Positions 42,614 to 55,283 of a stretch of DNA of 64,000 nucleotides are shown here, piece after piece. Made by a program: the position numbers and the translations under genes. Numbering within the stretch: position 1 is the first letter of the stretch; every line of letters begins with the position of its first letter. The stretch covers positions 22,501 to 86,500 of the forward strand of contig JAUJYZ010001253.1 of the NCBI GenBank assembly GCA_033675265.1. The letters run 5' to 3'. This stretch comes from Actinostola sp. cb2023 (Eukaryota; Cnidaria; Anthozoa; Actiniaria; Actinostolidae). Below the pieces are notes generated by a model, which did no database searches, was not told the origin of the DNA, and worked only from the letters and a program-made list of their open reading frames with translations.

Positions 42614-43797
42614 TTAGCCATTACCTAAACGAGCAGGGGACTGGGACCAAGTCCGTAAAACTAATTCAACAAGACGCTCAATGAGCGTTCACTCGGGCAT
42701 TGTGAAAAGGAAAATGTCAGTTGTTCGAGGAAGTACTTGAAAATGAATGCCAGTTGGTTGAAGAACAAGGACAATGTCAGTTGCGCGAGGAGAGACCTGA
42801 CAATGACTGACAGTTGCGTGACGAGGGAGACTATGTATATACATGTATGTGTCGAGTTCATTTGATTTGCCTTGAGTTCATTTGATTACCTTTTGACTTT
42901 GAGTTCAATTGATTTGATTTTGATGAGTTTGTGTAAAGGCCCCCTCTCTAGCTTCAGATCCCGAAACGTCGAGTTTGGAATCGAGTTCGGGTTCGAGTTA
43001 CGGTTCGAACGTCGAATAAAACAAGGACATCTTCTTCAATACAATATAATTTCTCTGACGTCATGACAATCAGTGACAGTTGAGTGACGAGGGAGACTAT
43101 TAGTCCGGTGAGTACGAACATGATACGTCTTGAGGTTGCATAGGTCAGATGGTTCCGATAACGGCCTCGCGTTTGTTTAAAAAAATAAATATTTTAAGCG
43201 AGCTTCTAGTCCTTTTACCACTTCTAGTCATTGAACGATGAACTAGAATCCTGACCTTTTAATAGCTTGAAGATCTACAGCTGCTTTCAAAACTAAGATT
43301 CAAATCTACTTGAGTCCTGTGTCTCCTTTATCTTTTCAAATCTGCGGAGTAATCTTGAAACTCCGGATACGATTAAATACGTCGCATACTTTCGTCATTC
43401 TTGAGCCTAAAAAAACTACTACCGAAAAACGCATTTTCTAACTCGGGCGGCCTGCGGCCTGGGCCCGAGTAATAAGAAACTAGCAAAAATGGGCATCATT
43501 TTCTGAGAGAGCAGATCAAACTTAGCTAGTCTGGAAAGTTTGGTGAACTTCGGCTTAATATTGACGATGCTAGAGGGCATCAAAGATGTCTATTTTCCCA
43601 TACATTCACTGTAAAATTTTGGCTGGACAACACGATTTGAAAAGTTTATAATTCCGACAGAATTTGCTCAAATCACATCAAACTTTGCACAGATACTAAT
43701 TTCAACATGCTGTTTCATGTCACAAACTTAATTTCGTAATTGCATTAATTCTAATAAACTCGTTCCCAGTCCTCTGCTCGTTTAGGTAATGGCTAAT
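42614..43797. mobile_element. TIR element with a nested 0.8-kb insertion
   Basis: TIRs ATTAGCCATTACCTAAACGA (about 36 bp, few mismatches). Comparison with 28854-29125 shows that 42671-43467 is inserted between TTCAA and TAAGAAAC. The insert starts CAAGACGCTCAATGAGCG and ends with a hairpin CTCGGGCGGCCTGCGGCCTG. Confidence 0.8.
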
Positions 43798-43991
43798 AGG
43801 CCCAAACAAAAAAATTATCTACAAACGCCACGCAATATTTGGCACAAAACTGCTGGTAAACTGTCTTTTGTGTTGCATAGTTTAAATACCAGATAGTTTG
43901 ATTCTTATGAAAGTAGATGTTCTCAGATTATAGAAGCGAGAAAAACCCAGTTTAACTAAACACGTTTTGGTGTGAATGGGTCATTAGTCTG

Positions 43992-43992
<1 letters not shown>

Positions 43993-44032
<40 letters not shown>
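43993..44032. repeat. Poly-G tract, 40 bases
   Basis: Uninterrupted G run with no mirrored C tract nearby. Confidence 0.95.
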
Positions 44033-44033
<1 letters not shown>

Positions 44034-44329
44034 GGTTGTACACGTCTGAACACATTTGTAACCATGGTAACACTTGCTTTGTTGCTTAGCAATTCAATGG
44101 AATGTAGAATTGTCGGTGAGTTTATTACACTTTAGTAACTCGAGTTCGTAACTCCAATCTGCAACAGGAGTTACGTTGCTGAAACTACTGAGCTTTACTT
44201 GGCCTTGAGTGGCAGGTCAGTTGTCGTGTCTTTTTCAATCCTTCGTGCGATTAGAACGGCTTTTCCAAGACAATGTGTGACTGTCCTCTTATCGACAATG
44301 GCTCTTATCCAACCAGCGCGCGAGAAATT

Positions 44330-45629
44330 TGACAAGTGTTCCTTTTATGCATGTTCACATTGTTAATTTTCGCTAGTTTTAATACTACTCAACAATTATA
44401 TTATATTTCCACCACTAACACATACCCGCCAAAGTCCACCTCTCTCTCCTCCCCTCCCATCCCAAATACACAGCCCTTACCCTGTATGCACACATAAGCG
44501 TATACGCTATCCCTGGCCTAACATACAAAACATACAACTAACTCCACCCTCACCCCTTCCGTCTCAATACAATAATACAACACACACACCCTTCCTCTGT
44601 ATGCACACATAAACGTATACATTATCCTTGGCCTAACACACACAAATTCACGCACTCTTAAACCAACCGTACGTTTTCTCTGTGCTCCTTTCTCGCCATT
44701 TCATCTCCTCACGCTACATTGCTGACCACCCTGGCCTGTCGTTGTCTCGATCCGAAGCCGTCACTCTCAAGTTACAGTCCCAGCGTCCATTCCTCAAATT
44801 CCTGCGATCCCTCCCCATATATCATTATATTTGAACTCTAACATGGATCGGCGGACTTCTAAGCCATTCGCCCTCAAGCTAGGTCTGGTTAGACCACTTT
44901 TGCCCTAGCCTGCGTGGCCGGCTCTGGGGGAGAAGAGGGGTTAGGAGGGTTTTGCCCAAACCAAGTTAGTCCCACTGCCCACACACGACATTTTTATACA
45001 CCGTCACTTTGTCATCACCGCTCTTTATCCTCTTGCCACGCCAGTGATGAACATGGCTCCCTACTGGTCCCTCGTGATTTATAGGGCTTGACTTCATAGC
45101 TGGCTAAGAAGTATGAAATATATCGGTCTTCACCTCCACCAAGTTTTCTAGCCCCTGATGAGTAACTCTTGGCGGAACGAAGTACTAATTCCCCTCTCCT
45201 TCCACGGTATTATATATTTTCTGCTACCGGTTCTTCCCGTTCCTTCCCTCGATAGCCATTGTTTGTTCGTTTGCACGCGGCGTTACGTAATGTTGCTAGC
45301 ATCATCAATTGTGCATAGTTTGATCTGTTATTTATTGCTTTTCATTTTCTTGTTATTAATTCCTTCTCTCTATACGTTCTGCCCGTTCTCCTTGGCCATC
45401 CTCTTTGCCTTGTTCGCGGCCCCCTCTCCTCCCCTCCCATCTTCTTGCACCCCATTTTTATACCTTGCTTTATTTATTCATCATTTTTTATCATTTATAA
45501 TTTATCTACACATTATCTCCCCCTTTTTCATTTATTTTATCCTAGTTTTATTTCTTTTACTTTATTTCTGGCCATTTATTTATTTATTTCCATCGATTTA
45601 TTGTTCTATATCCTATTTTTCTACCTATA
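44330..45629 (+). other. Pyrimidine-rich region, possible non-LTR element end
   Basis: Many CCCTCCC/CCTTCC stretches. A 117-bp tandem duplication at 44485-44640 (TGTATGCACACATAA twice). CCTGATGAGTAACTCTTGGC at 45154 resembles 3'-end hairpins of some LINEs. The 169-codon ORF at 45158 is hydrophobic because of the pyrimidine bias. It resumes after the inserted element, at about 48470-48840. Confidence 0.4.
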
Positions 45630-48004
45630 CAGTGTGTTGCCCTAAATCCGGCCGCTTTTTGCATTAATCGCTGTATCTTTCTTTAGAAAAATAGTAGCGG
45701 TCTAAAAATCAGTCAAAGGCGAGATTTTTCTTTCACTTACCTTGTCACAAATTGACATTTGTTTCACTTCAACATTGAGCTTGTTATATTCAAATATATT
45801 GATCGAGGTAGATGTCCTATATTCGGCCAGGTTGCCCTAAATCCCGGCCATAAATAAGCAGGATTTGCTCGGTAAGTTTTACATTATCTTCCATCGTTTT
45901 AACTATTTTTTTCCGCATTGCTATAATAAAGGACTTTAAAGTCATTCTACATGAAAAGACTGTAAAGATAAATTGTAAAGAGACCGAAAAAACACCCTCC
46001 TCTAATTCATTGGGAACCCTGATTGTATAACGGGTCTCTCTGTGCCCACAATGACATCTGGGGTGCTTACCATTTACCCTGAAAAACTGGAAAATCCGCT
46101 TTGAAAATCAAATTGTATATGTGTATCGGAAAGTTCCGGAAAACTTGGTCTTCCGTTTCAGGTAATCCACTTTTCCCGCTCTTTTTGATCGGTTCTTCCG
46201 TAATCAAGGGATATCACGACTTGGCAAATTAAGCCACCGATGTCATTGGTGCTTAAAGGTCACTAAGGAATACGGAAATAAGTACGATCAACACGCAAAC
46301 ACATGTAGATAGTAAGTCATACAACACTATGATTAGGGTGAAATAGAAAAATAATATATTGACGCGACTCCACTGTACAGTTTTTGGGTCATTTGCACCA
46401 TGAGCATCCCATAATGTATTAGCCAAAACAATAGATTCCAAAATGGCCGCCTTATCGGTAAAAAGGTCTATTGGAAGATCACAGGTTTCGTGGCGTCTAA
46501 TTACAAGGTTGAACTACAAGAACTTCAAAATAAATGTAACAATTATAATAATAATTTAAATACAGTTAATACAATTCATTTTATGCCCGCCTCAAATCTG
46601 TTTTGTATGTGATTTGTGGCCGGATTTAGGCATACCTACCAAAATATGCACGTAATTTCATCTGATCTGAACTTCCGTTTATTTAAGCCGTTCATGATTG
46701 TTTTTCTTTGTGTCCAAAGCTACTGATTAGCGTAGTATTTCTGCCAAATATAATCTGTTTACGTTCCATAACTTACAAGGACATGTTTAAAGACTTTGCT
46801 CGCATGACTTAAGGGGGGATTAACATATTTCGTTGCCATGGTAATTCGTTGCTATGCAGAGCTTGAATGAGAAGAGATTTCATCGAGCAAGCGCCCAGCG
46901 TTTTCCCGTAAGACATACACGAGTTTCACTTCAAAAATTACAAGTTATATATTTTATTGAACGTTATTCATTTAATTTTAAGTTTGTTCAATGAATAAAT
47001 ATTCGACATATGATAGACTGCAGTAGTTTAAAGGGTCAAAGAAGTCAAAGAAAGCAAGCGATATCGACAGAGATTATTGAACCGAAGTAAAACAAGCCGA
47101 CTTATCGTCACAAAAACTTCAACCTAAGAGTAAAAACCGCCGATAAATCAATAAAAAACAATCAAAGATTACCTTACTCAACAGGTTGTTGTTCTAGACT
47201 CTGCCTGTCAAAATGAAACATGTCAAACAGTAGATGAAGTACGTCGAAGATCGGTGAAAACACCTTGAAAACACGACTGAAAAACTTTGCCGTATCGAAA
47301 GACTTTGCACAAATTAATAATTTGAGCTGCATTAAAATGCTTCAAAACATGAGAAAACCACACAAATGACAATTAAATATCGATCTTCCTTTCTGGGTAA
47401 ATGTTTATGTACCTTGAACCAAAAGAAAGTGCAGAAAATACATTTTTCTAACACACCTAAATTGTCATGTATTTGTCTTGCGAACGAAAATTATAACGAC
47501 ACAGGTAGCCCAAGTCACAAAAACGGCATTTTCGAAAAAAACGCCGTTCTTTTCACATTTTCAAAAAAGTTTACTTTTTTCTTTATGCATCTGCTAAGAA
47601 GAGTATTCTCCACAAATTTGAGCATGGATTTTAAAATCAAAGAAAAAATGGAAAAGTTATGGACAAAAATGTCGTTAAAAATGCAAAGAAACTGCCATAA
47701 AAAATTCAATTTTTATTGAAACGCAAAACGCATGCTCAATCTTCTGCATATTGATATAAATTTTCAGATTATACCAAAATATTTTAAATTCATCAAAACC
47801 CTATGAAAAACGGCGTTTTTTTACGATGTGATGACGTCATAAGGACGTACGTGATGACGTCATCACATGTCGAACTTCTACTCTCAACTAACACATTCCA
47901 AAAGTTTCATGCCTTATGTATTGATTTTACGAGTTTTATGAGCCTTTGTCATTTTTTGAAATATCAGACGAGAAATCACGGCCGGTATTTAGGGCAACAC
48001 ACTG
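45630..48004. mobile_element. Non-autonomous Tc1/mariner-like element, 2.4 kb
   Basis: TIRs CAGTGTGTTGCCCTAAAT (45630-45654 and 47979-48004) flanked by TA on both sides. TIR-like pieces recur inside (TTGCCCTAAATCCCGGCC at 45830; GGCCGGATTTAGG at 46618). No transposase frame is visible. Confidence 0.8.
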
Positions 48005-48328
48005 TATTTCGTTTAATCATATTCATTTTGAAATCACTAGTAAATCCTGCAATCTGATTGGCTAAAAATGGTGCGATTAAATCATTAATTGCACTATTTT
48101 GGATCATTAATTGCACCAATTTTTTTTTTTTTTAATTTTCGCACAGAACTTCTGTGCGAACTCTAATTTTATTAAATTCAAACGATTCTTCATAAAAAGT
48201 AATTTGTAATTTAGAATGAAAGAGTTGTATTTTAGGCATCAAAATTATTCTTATTATTGCAACTTACCACCTAAATATAACGAGTGTATTTGAAAAGATT
48301 TCAAAATGAATATGATTAATAGGTAATT

Positions 48329-48455
48329 GAACTGAGTGGAGTGCAATTTTGGTCTGAAATCATACTCGTGATAACAAATTGCACTCCCGCTACGCGGTCG
48401 TGCAATTTTGTAATCACTCGTATGATTTCAGACCAAATTGCACTCCACTCAGTTC
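48329..48455. repeat. Hairpin with 56-bp arms
   Basis: GAACTGAGTGGAGTGCAATT pairs with its reverse complement at 48436-48455 and pairing continues inwards to a TCCCGCTACGCGGTC tip. A related GCACTATT/ATTAATTGCAC region precedes it at 48070-48115. Confidence 0.9.
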
Positions 48456-48469
48456 TATTTCCATTACTT

Positions 48470-48840
48470 ATTGTTTACATTTTATTCTTTTTCTTTTTAT
48501 ATATTTTTATGTATTTCCCCCTCTATCATATATAAACACAATCACACTACCACCCTCCCCTCCCTCCCCTCTTTCCCTCAGCAGTCTGCCATCCTCCCCT
48601 CCCCTGTCTATACCAAATATTTATATTTACTTTATTTTCATATTTTTTATTCCCTTCCTCCATCCATTAATCTTGATCTTTTATTCCAATTTCCTGTACC
48701 ACTTATTTTTATTTTCTTTCTCTCCAACTACACCTCATTTAATTTTTTACTTTCCAATTTTCATCCTTTTTATCTTTCAAATACAGCCACTGTTCTCTCT
48801 TTCTTTCCATATGTATGGGTTAAATTGCATTTGCCTTCTA
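48470..48840. other. Pyrimidine-rich continuation
   Basis: T/C-rich DNA with overlapping ORFs of 154 and 176 codons rich in Phe, Pro, Ser and Leu; composition alone explains them. Confidence 0.4.
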
Positions 48841-49595
48841 TAAAAACCGCAATGTTGGATAAAGTTATTCAAAGCCTTATAGTCGACAATCGTTTCATAG
48901 ACACCATTTGTCCGTACCATTTGTCCGGCTATATAGGCAAATTGGTGATGGTGGGCGAATTTTTTTAGGCACAAGTGTGATCTTTTGTTATCACGATTAA
49001 ATACCGCAAAGGAAATTCCCGGCCTACCTAGCTGGAACAGGAACGCTTGCGTAACCACGTAACCTGCTGGGAACCACCCATATAGACCAGCCCTTATCGC
49101 TAGGACCGTCATATTATAATTTAATAGCAAGGGCAGAAAATGCCAAACCCGGATCCAAAATAATTCAAAAATCAAAAACCTGTAAAAATATTGTGACTTA
49201 AAAATTTACTCCAGAAACAATACGAAAGTCCTTAGCTATAGCCTATGGTTCACCTTATGCATAGACCATTTTTATAAAGATATATTTTTAGTTTGACAAC
49301 ATGATACGTTTTTGGTACAATAATCATTGTCATCTAAAACAACACCTATAAAAAAATGTTTTTATTTGGAAAGTTCGTTCATATACAAAATATCATCGGA
49401 GTTATGATCGGATCAAACTTAAATATAGAGTTTTGTGTATTTTTCAAGCGAGGCCTTGTTGGCTTCAAAATTAAACACATAGTCGATTTATATGGTCAAT
49501 TTGCAAGAGTTTTTTGTAAGGTACCAGTAACTAATATACAGGCAATAAAGAATAAATGACGAGGTCTCGCGTTCTTTCAATGCTCAATCAATTTG
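48841..49595. other. No gene recognised
   Basis: A 67-codon ORF at 49356 and a 132-codon minus-strand ORF at 48777-49175 have no recognisable domain. Confidence 0.4.
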
Positions 49596-49599
49596 CTGG

Positions 49600-49700
49600 A
49601 AAAGCCAGTCCGCCAGTCCGCCAGTCCGCCAGTCCTCCAGTCCGCCAGTCCGCCAGTCTCCAGTTCGCCAGTCCGCCAGTCCACCAGTCCACCAGTCCTC
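49600..49700. repeat. (CCGCCAGT)n minisatellite
   Basis: About twelve 8-bp units with CCACCAGT and CCTCCAGT variants. Confidence 0.95.
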
Positions 49701-49779
49701 GCTGACCTTTTATCTACACTCTTAGCGAGTTCCCAGAAAAAGCATGCTTTGAAATTTGCCTGTTTCAGCTGGTCAAAAT

Positions 49780-50190
49780 TACCAATGTGAACGGAGATAA
49801 TGAGCTATGTTTTAGCTAGCTAAAAAATCGCGTTCACACTGGGGTTATCGACTTAGCTATAACTAAACCGGTCTTTAGCTATTGTAGCTAGAAAGTCCCT
49901 AATGTGAACGCGCTCCCCGGCTGTGATGCGCGTCGATCCGATTTTCCCACGAGTAACATCGAATGAACTACTAACAGTAGTAATGTTTTGGAAACTGCCG
50001 GAATACCGAAATAGCGTAAAGAAATTTGAATTTTACCGAATACCGTACCCCAAATCGCCAAATACCGCAGACCAGGACCAATACCGCAATACCACGTCGT
50101 TCTTTCGATTGCCGAACCCAATCCAAACCAATCGTTCGATTGAATTCGATTGGATTCGACTGACCGAACGTTCGATTGACTACGCCGGGA
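49780..50190. repeat. Repeat mosaic with inverted GTGAACGCG and CGAT-rich part
   Basis: GCGTTCACACTGGGG and AATGTGAACGCG form an inverted pair over about 130 bp; 50110-50190 is the reverse relative of 40786-40990. Confidence 0.6.
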
Positions 50191-50639
50191 CTCAGGCAAA
50201 ATCATTTGAGCAACCAGTTACACAGTCAGTACAAGGTCTGAGTGAATGTACAAGTGACATTACGACTGAGCTGTAATACTGAAACGAACGTATTGGACTG
50301 CCAAGGCAGCGCTTTTTCTAGTGCTCAAAGCGCTAGTAAATTATAATTACAATGATAAAAATACCAAGGAAAGCACACGAGAATAAGTATTTGTTCCTCG
50401 AAACTGTGGTTCTTTTGACTGTATTTATAAATGCTTTTAATCGCATTAAACATTCTCGTTATTTCTAAACTAGTTTTTCCGCGAACATTACAATTAACAA
50501 CAATCTCCTAAGCTCGCTTTTTAAAAACTCTGTCGTGTAAAGTAAACACTACCATAGTGCCTACAGGGTTTGGAGAACTGAAGCACACATTTCCTTATAC
50601 TAACAACTGAACAAACCTCGTGCTATCAGTCCTGTTGGT

Positions 50640-50935
50640 CCCGATATTTCTCTCTGTAGAATTACCGTTTGTCGATGATACTCCACCGTGATGTTCTGGC
50701 CTGAAAGAAATAACCAAAAATTAACACAAACGACTACTACACATATCTATATCTTACCCGGCCTACACACGTGTACACAAACAAACCTAATCCTGTCTCT
50801 GCGTATAGGAGGATATATCGATGATACTCCATCGTGAACTCTATATAGTTTCCATCTGAAGAAAAGGAACCAAAAATTCACACAAACGACTACTGCTATT
50901 ATCAAATAAGTTAGTCTTCTAGTATCCATCCGCAT
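50640..50935 (-). pseudogene. LicD-like N-terminal exon fragments, two partial copies
   Basis: 50747-50935 encodes an N-terminus like that of copy 1, with MRMDTRRLTYLIIAVVVCVN, and runs into VHDGVSS at the point where copies 2 and 3 begin. A second, more damaged piece at 50640-50735 repeats the same 3' half (TTTTTGGTTATTTCTTTCAG). No catalytic domain follows on this strand within reach. The upstream context is the 31225-type block. Confidence 0.75.
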
Positions 50936-51048
50936 TCTCGATTTAGTAGCGCAACGTTTGCGTCCAGCAGAAGATTCGGATCGATGTCATTTTGACGTCA
51001 CAGATTTTCGAAACTGTCGCTGGCTTGACAGCATGCAGATTCAATAAG

Positions 51049-52328
51049 CACAGGCAGCCCAAGCAGTATACTTGTGGGTGATTTTAGAGTATTTTTTAAA
51101 ATGTTTCGAAATGTAAAAATATTGCTCAATAAACTGACATTCACCTTTATTTACATTTATTTTGTGTTTATTTGACGTTCCGGAGTCTTTTAGTGGTATT
51201 TTTAGCCCTCTGATCCCTCCACGTAAGAAAAATGACAAGGCAGGAAACCTCCATGGCGACCAGCTCTCACTCAAATGCTTTTATCTCCGAAATAAAATTC
51301 ACCCGAAGACCTAACACCCCCATAGTCATTTAGATCGATAAATTTCCTTTCCATCCATACCTAATTTGTCCGGACTTAGTCTCGATGCGAGCGAGAAATC
51401 CACGATGATCCAACAAAATTATACCCAAATCGCCGTCGAGCAATCCGCGATGCAGTCTAAATCAACGGTCGTCAAAAGCTCGCCTCTTATTGGCTGAACG
51501 GAACAATGCCTATGGCCCAAACGTCTACGTTCCACGGGAGGGCTAGTACTTTTGACTCTAGAAACTATCGCCTACTTACCACCACTCCCTTGGTACAATA
51601 AACGTCAAATTCAACCAATCGAAAAAGACGAACGCGACGGGGAAAACTTTCACGTTGACTTGCTTATTTTAAAATTTTAAAACTACTATCAGAAAAGTAA
51701 ATAAATGATCCATGATGAGCTTGAAGCGAAAAAATTCAAACGTGCTGTTCGTCTATTTCGTCGACATGGAAATGTTTGGTAAGTACATGAGTTTTAAAAA
51801 GTGTCAGTTCAACCTTCTTACGTGTAATTCGTAGCCCTCCCGTGGAACGTAGACGTTTGGGCCATAGGCATTGTTCCGTTCAGCCAATAAGAGGCGAGCT
51901 TTTGACGACCGTTGATTTAGACTGCATCGCGGATTGCTCGACGGCGATTTGGGTATAATTTTGTTGGATCATCGTGGATTTCTCGCTCGCATCGAGACTA
52001 AGTCCGGACAAATTAGGTATGGATGGAAAGGAAATTTATCGATCTAAATGACTATGGGGATGTTAGGTCTTCGGGTGAATTTTATTTCGGAGATAAAAGC
52101 ATTTGAGTGAGAGCTGGTCGCCATGGAGGTTTCCTGCCTTGTCATTTTTCTTACGTGGAGGGATCAGAGGGCTAAAAATACCACTAAAAGACTCCGGAAC
52201 GTCAAATAAACACAAAATAAATGTAAATAAAGGTGAATGTCAGTTTATTGAGCAATATTTTTACATTTCGAAACATTTTAAAAAATACTCTAAAATCACC
52301 CACAAGTATACTGCTTGGGCTGCCTGTG
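51049..52328. mobile_element. Foldback element with ~495-bp arms
   Basis: Nearly identical arms 51049-51545 and 51836-52328 start CACAGGCAGCCCAAGCAGTA. The 7-bp target duplication CAATAAG is at 51042-51048 and 52329-52335. The 290-bp centre lacks a gene. Each arm encodes the same ~77-codon frame (MSESWSPWRFPALSFFLRGG), of no known family. End motif and duplication length match the 1470-4362 element. Confidence 0.93.
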
Positions 52329-52437
52329 CAATAAGCAGGGTGAAGTGTTTTAAAACAGGATAATGATTGTTTTAAAACAGTTTGAACTGCAAACGAATTC
52401 CAGGCGCGGATCCAGAAAAACCGGTTTCCGAACTCAA

Positions 52438-52727
52438 TGAGGGTTTATCACATAAAGTTTGGAAAAGATCGCTCCACAAATTACGAATATATGAATTTTC
52501 AAAAATCGAAATTTTGTATGAAAACCTTTGTTGGAGGCAAGAGTTGCCTACCAGCGTAATTTCCAAAGGTTTTCATATAAAATTTCGATTTTTGAAAATT
52601 CATATCTTCGTAATTTGTGGAGCGATCTTTTCCAAACTTCAAATTTTTACTAATTTCAACGAGCTCTTTTCAGCTATGATTATCATTTATTGTCCTATGA
52701 GTTTTGAAATTACATGATAAACCCTCA
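52438..52727. mobile_element. Hairpin MITE, TGAGGGTTTATCA ends
   Basis: 13-bp TIRs at 52438-52450 and 52715-52727; inner 75-bp arms at 52457-52532 and 52565-52639 are near perfect. Confidence 0.85.
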
Positions 52728-52739
52728 CTGATTACAATA

Positions 52740-53500
52740 TGAGCCAGCGACAAAGCATACCTTCTTATAGGATACAGTATTTCCAAGTTCCAATTTCCTT
52801 GGATGATGCGCTTTATTTTTTTAGTTTATGTAACTTTGAGGAAAGTTTTAGGTAATACACCATAGGGTAAAATTCAAACGGCTGCTTATTTTTAATCGTA
52901 GCGACACCAAATTTTCCCCAAAGTTAAATAAACTCACAAAGAACAAATACAGACAATTTAAAAACGATTTATTGTATTTTCGAATTTTAATAATTTTACA
53001 CTACATAATATAAAGCTTCAAATGGTGAGCTTGGGCTTCATTTGTGCTGACACTGAAAATGAATCCAAAGGCGTTCATGCTTGTGTCCTACACCATAGTT
53101 TTAAAATATTATCTTAATAGTTCTATGCCTACACTGACGTTGGCTGTGCGTGGGGCATAGGAACAGGCACTGGGAACAGGATACTGACAAGAGTGACCTT
53201 GCATGTGGCTGCCAATCAACGTTAGTAGTGATTAGATATGCATGCTTGTCATGTCTTCAACTTAGAATAATGTACCAGTCAATCCCAAAAGCGCCCATGC
53301 CCCCCGGGCTACCCCCCGGGCATTTGGTTTGAAATATTTTGGTCAAATTCCCCACTGTTTTGTCAGTTACACGGTCAAATGCCCCCACCGTTTTGAGCTT
53401 ACAGAGCGTCAAATTCTCCACCCTCCAGTAGAGCTGCAACGCGCCGGTTGTTCTTGCCACGACTGATACGAATATCGATATATATTTGAACCAGATTTAA
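52740..53500. other. No gene recognised
   Basis: TTCTTATAGGATA...TTTCCAAGTTCCAATTTCCT near 52760 repeats 4660-4690. A CCCCCGGGC pair near 53300 forms a small hairpin. Confidence 0.45.
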
Positions 53501-53504
53501 TTCT

Positions 53505-53850
53505 TCAAGGGTCTAATAATCACTAGTTAAAATCTTTATTCGATATTCCAGAGGGAAGTACTATATTTTTATGAATTTTTAGAGGTGTCAGTGACGTCAT
53601 CTACTCAACCCAAACATTCAGCTCCATACATTTCTTTGTATTTTGTGATTCAAAATAAAATTATATCTCAATGTTTTGCTCAGATAACAGCTCTGCATTG
53701 AAGAAAACTAGTCAGACAATCAATCCTAAGCACAAATAATATAAGAAAACTCCTTCACTCAAACTTTTAGCTTCATATAAATAAAATAATTCAAGAAACT
53801 AAACACAAAGAAATGTATGGAGCGAAGCTGTGTTGATTGTTTATCACTCC
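53505..53850. repeat. Palindromic MITE-like repeat, copy B
   Basis: Reverse complement of 49-430, with TCATCTACTCAACCCAAACA and AAATGTATGGAGCGAAGCTG. Confidence 0.85.
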
Positions 53851-55283
53851 CTCGGGCTTCCTTCCACGTTTGTAGATAATTTTCTAAACCTGTTTAGTTA
53901 AACCACTTTAAAACATGTTTATGCCTCGGTGTGAACGGGGTATATGTTGTATATTATAACTAAACGCTCATAGAGCGTTTACTCGGCGTGTGGGATCATG
54001 ATCAGCTGGAACTCCGGGCAATCTCTAGCCCACATACAGGTAGCAGCTGGCTTTTGTCTGAACGATGTTTTTGGCCCATCGCGTACAATTCAGTGTCACT
54101 TCCGGTGATTTTTGCTAATTTGCATTCAATTTGCATATTATCGAGAGACGCCTGTCACATTTCATGCTCATTAAACACGAGAAATTACAAAGAAGAAGTC
54201 GAAATTCATACTTTCAACTCTCGGCAACAATAAAACAGAAGCATTAGGAAAAAATGTAACAGCGGAAAATAAAACTAATACGACAATGGTTTAAGTCTGT
54301 TTGCTTTTTACCTTTTAGTTGTTGAGCGATCTACCGATTTTCTTAGACTGAATACGGCCCAGAATGGCGTCTTTTTGTATGGAAAGTACGACACTGAATG
54401 AAGAAGCGGCTTGGTGTGTCTCAGCAATGCCCTCGACAAAAAATGTAACAGCGGAAATTTGATGTACATTTGTTGCCTAAAATAATTCTTCGATTTGTGT
54501 TTCTTTCGAACATAAACGCAAACACCGATTTTCTGAGGTTTCCTTTAGTCATAGTCCAGCTCTTGATGCGAATTTCCCGGACAAAGGTTTCTCTCTTCAA
54601 AACAACCTTCTCCTTCCGCCATTTTCAAACTGTTTGTGTAGCCAGGCCTGTGTAGCCTTGGAAACAATGCTCTCTAGCTCCAGGTTTTTATTTAAACGCG
54701 ATTTTTTTCGACCGAGAATACTGTTGGGATTTGTTGCGAGTCAGGAAGTGAAACCGCGCGAGGCCTGGGTCGGAGTTTTCGCGGGAAATTGAAAAAAGTA
54801 CTTTTCATTGCGAAAAATCGTGGAAAATAAATACTGTACTGTAACATGTAAAAAAATTCGAAATTCTACGTTATTCCGGAGCCGTTAATCCTTTATTCAG
54901 TCTATTATTTAGTAATTCACGGCCGTGACACAAATTGATGGGCAATTGTACGCGATGGCGTTATTTTGTAAGGGTTGGGCTTCCTGTGGTACGCTCAACC
55001 GTATTATTATTAAAGTATTATTATTATTATTGTGGAAAAACAAACGTTCGATCTGTTCAGCCATCATCAGGTACTGAAATTATTACATCTGTGTTTCCAC
55101 ATGAGTGCTGATTTTCGAAATCAGAATACTAGAATCTTTTGACATAAAAATAACCACTGCCATCTGAAAAAGCAATTATTCATCAATATTTTTGGAAAAT
55201 TTCAAAAGTATTGGATAAAATCCAGCGAAGATATCGTAAATGACATTTATAGAGTTTAGTATGGGATTTTGCCGTCATGCGTA
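53851..55283. other. No gene recognised
   Basis: 53960-54020 is a further member of the ACGCTCATAGAGCGT/GATCAGCTGGAACTC family. 54975-54989 (TTGGGCTTCCTGTG) matches the end motif of the 1470 and 51049 elements, without a visible partner. An ATT-rich patch lies at 55000-55040. Confidence 0.45.

Noticed and set aside
45154..45190. CTGATGAG...CGAA resembling a hammerhead ribozyme core
   Set aside because: The bases between the two core boxes cannot form a proper stem II, and no stems I and III are evident.
45158..45667. 169-codon hydrophobic ORF, possible membrane protein
   Set aside because: Hydrophobicity follows from pyrimidine-rich DNA; the ORF also crosses into the TIR of another element.
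48379..48968. Two overlapping hydrophobic ORFs of 154 and 176 codons
   Set aside because: Same pyrimidine bias; they overlap in different frames and start inside a hairpin.
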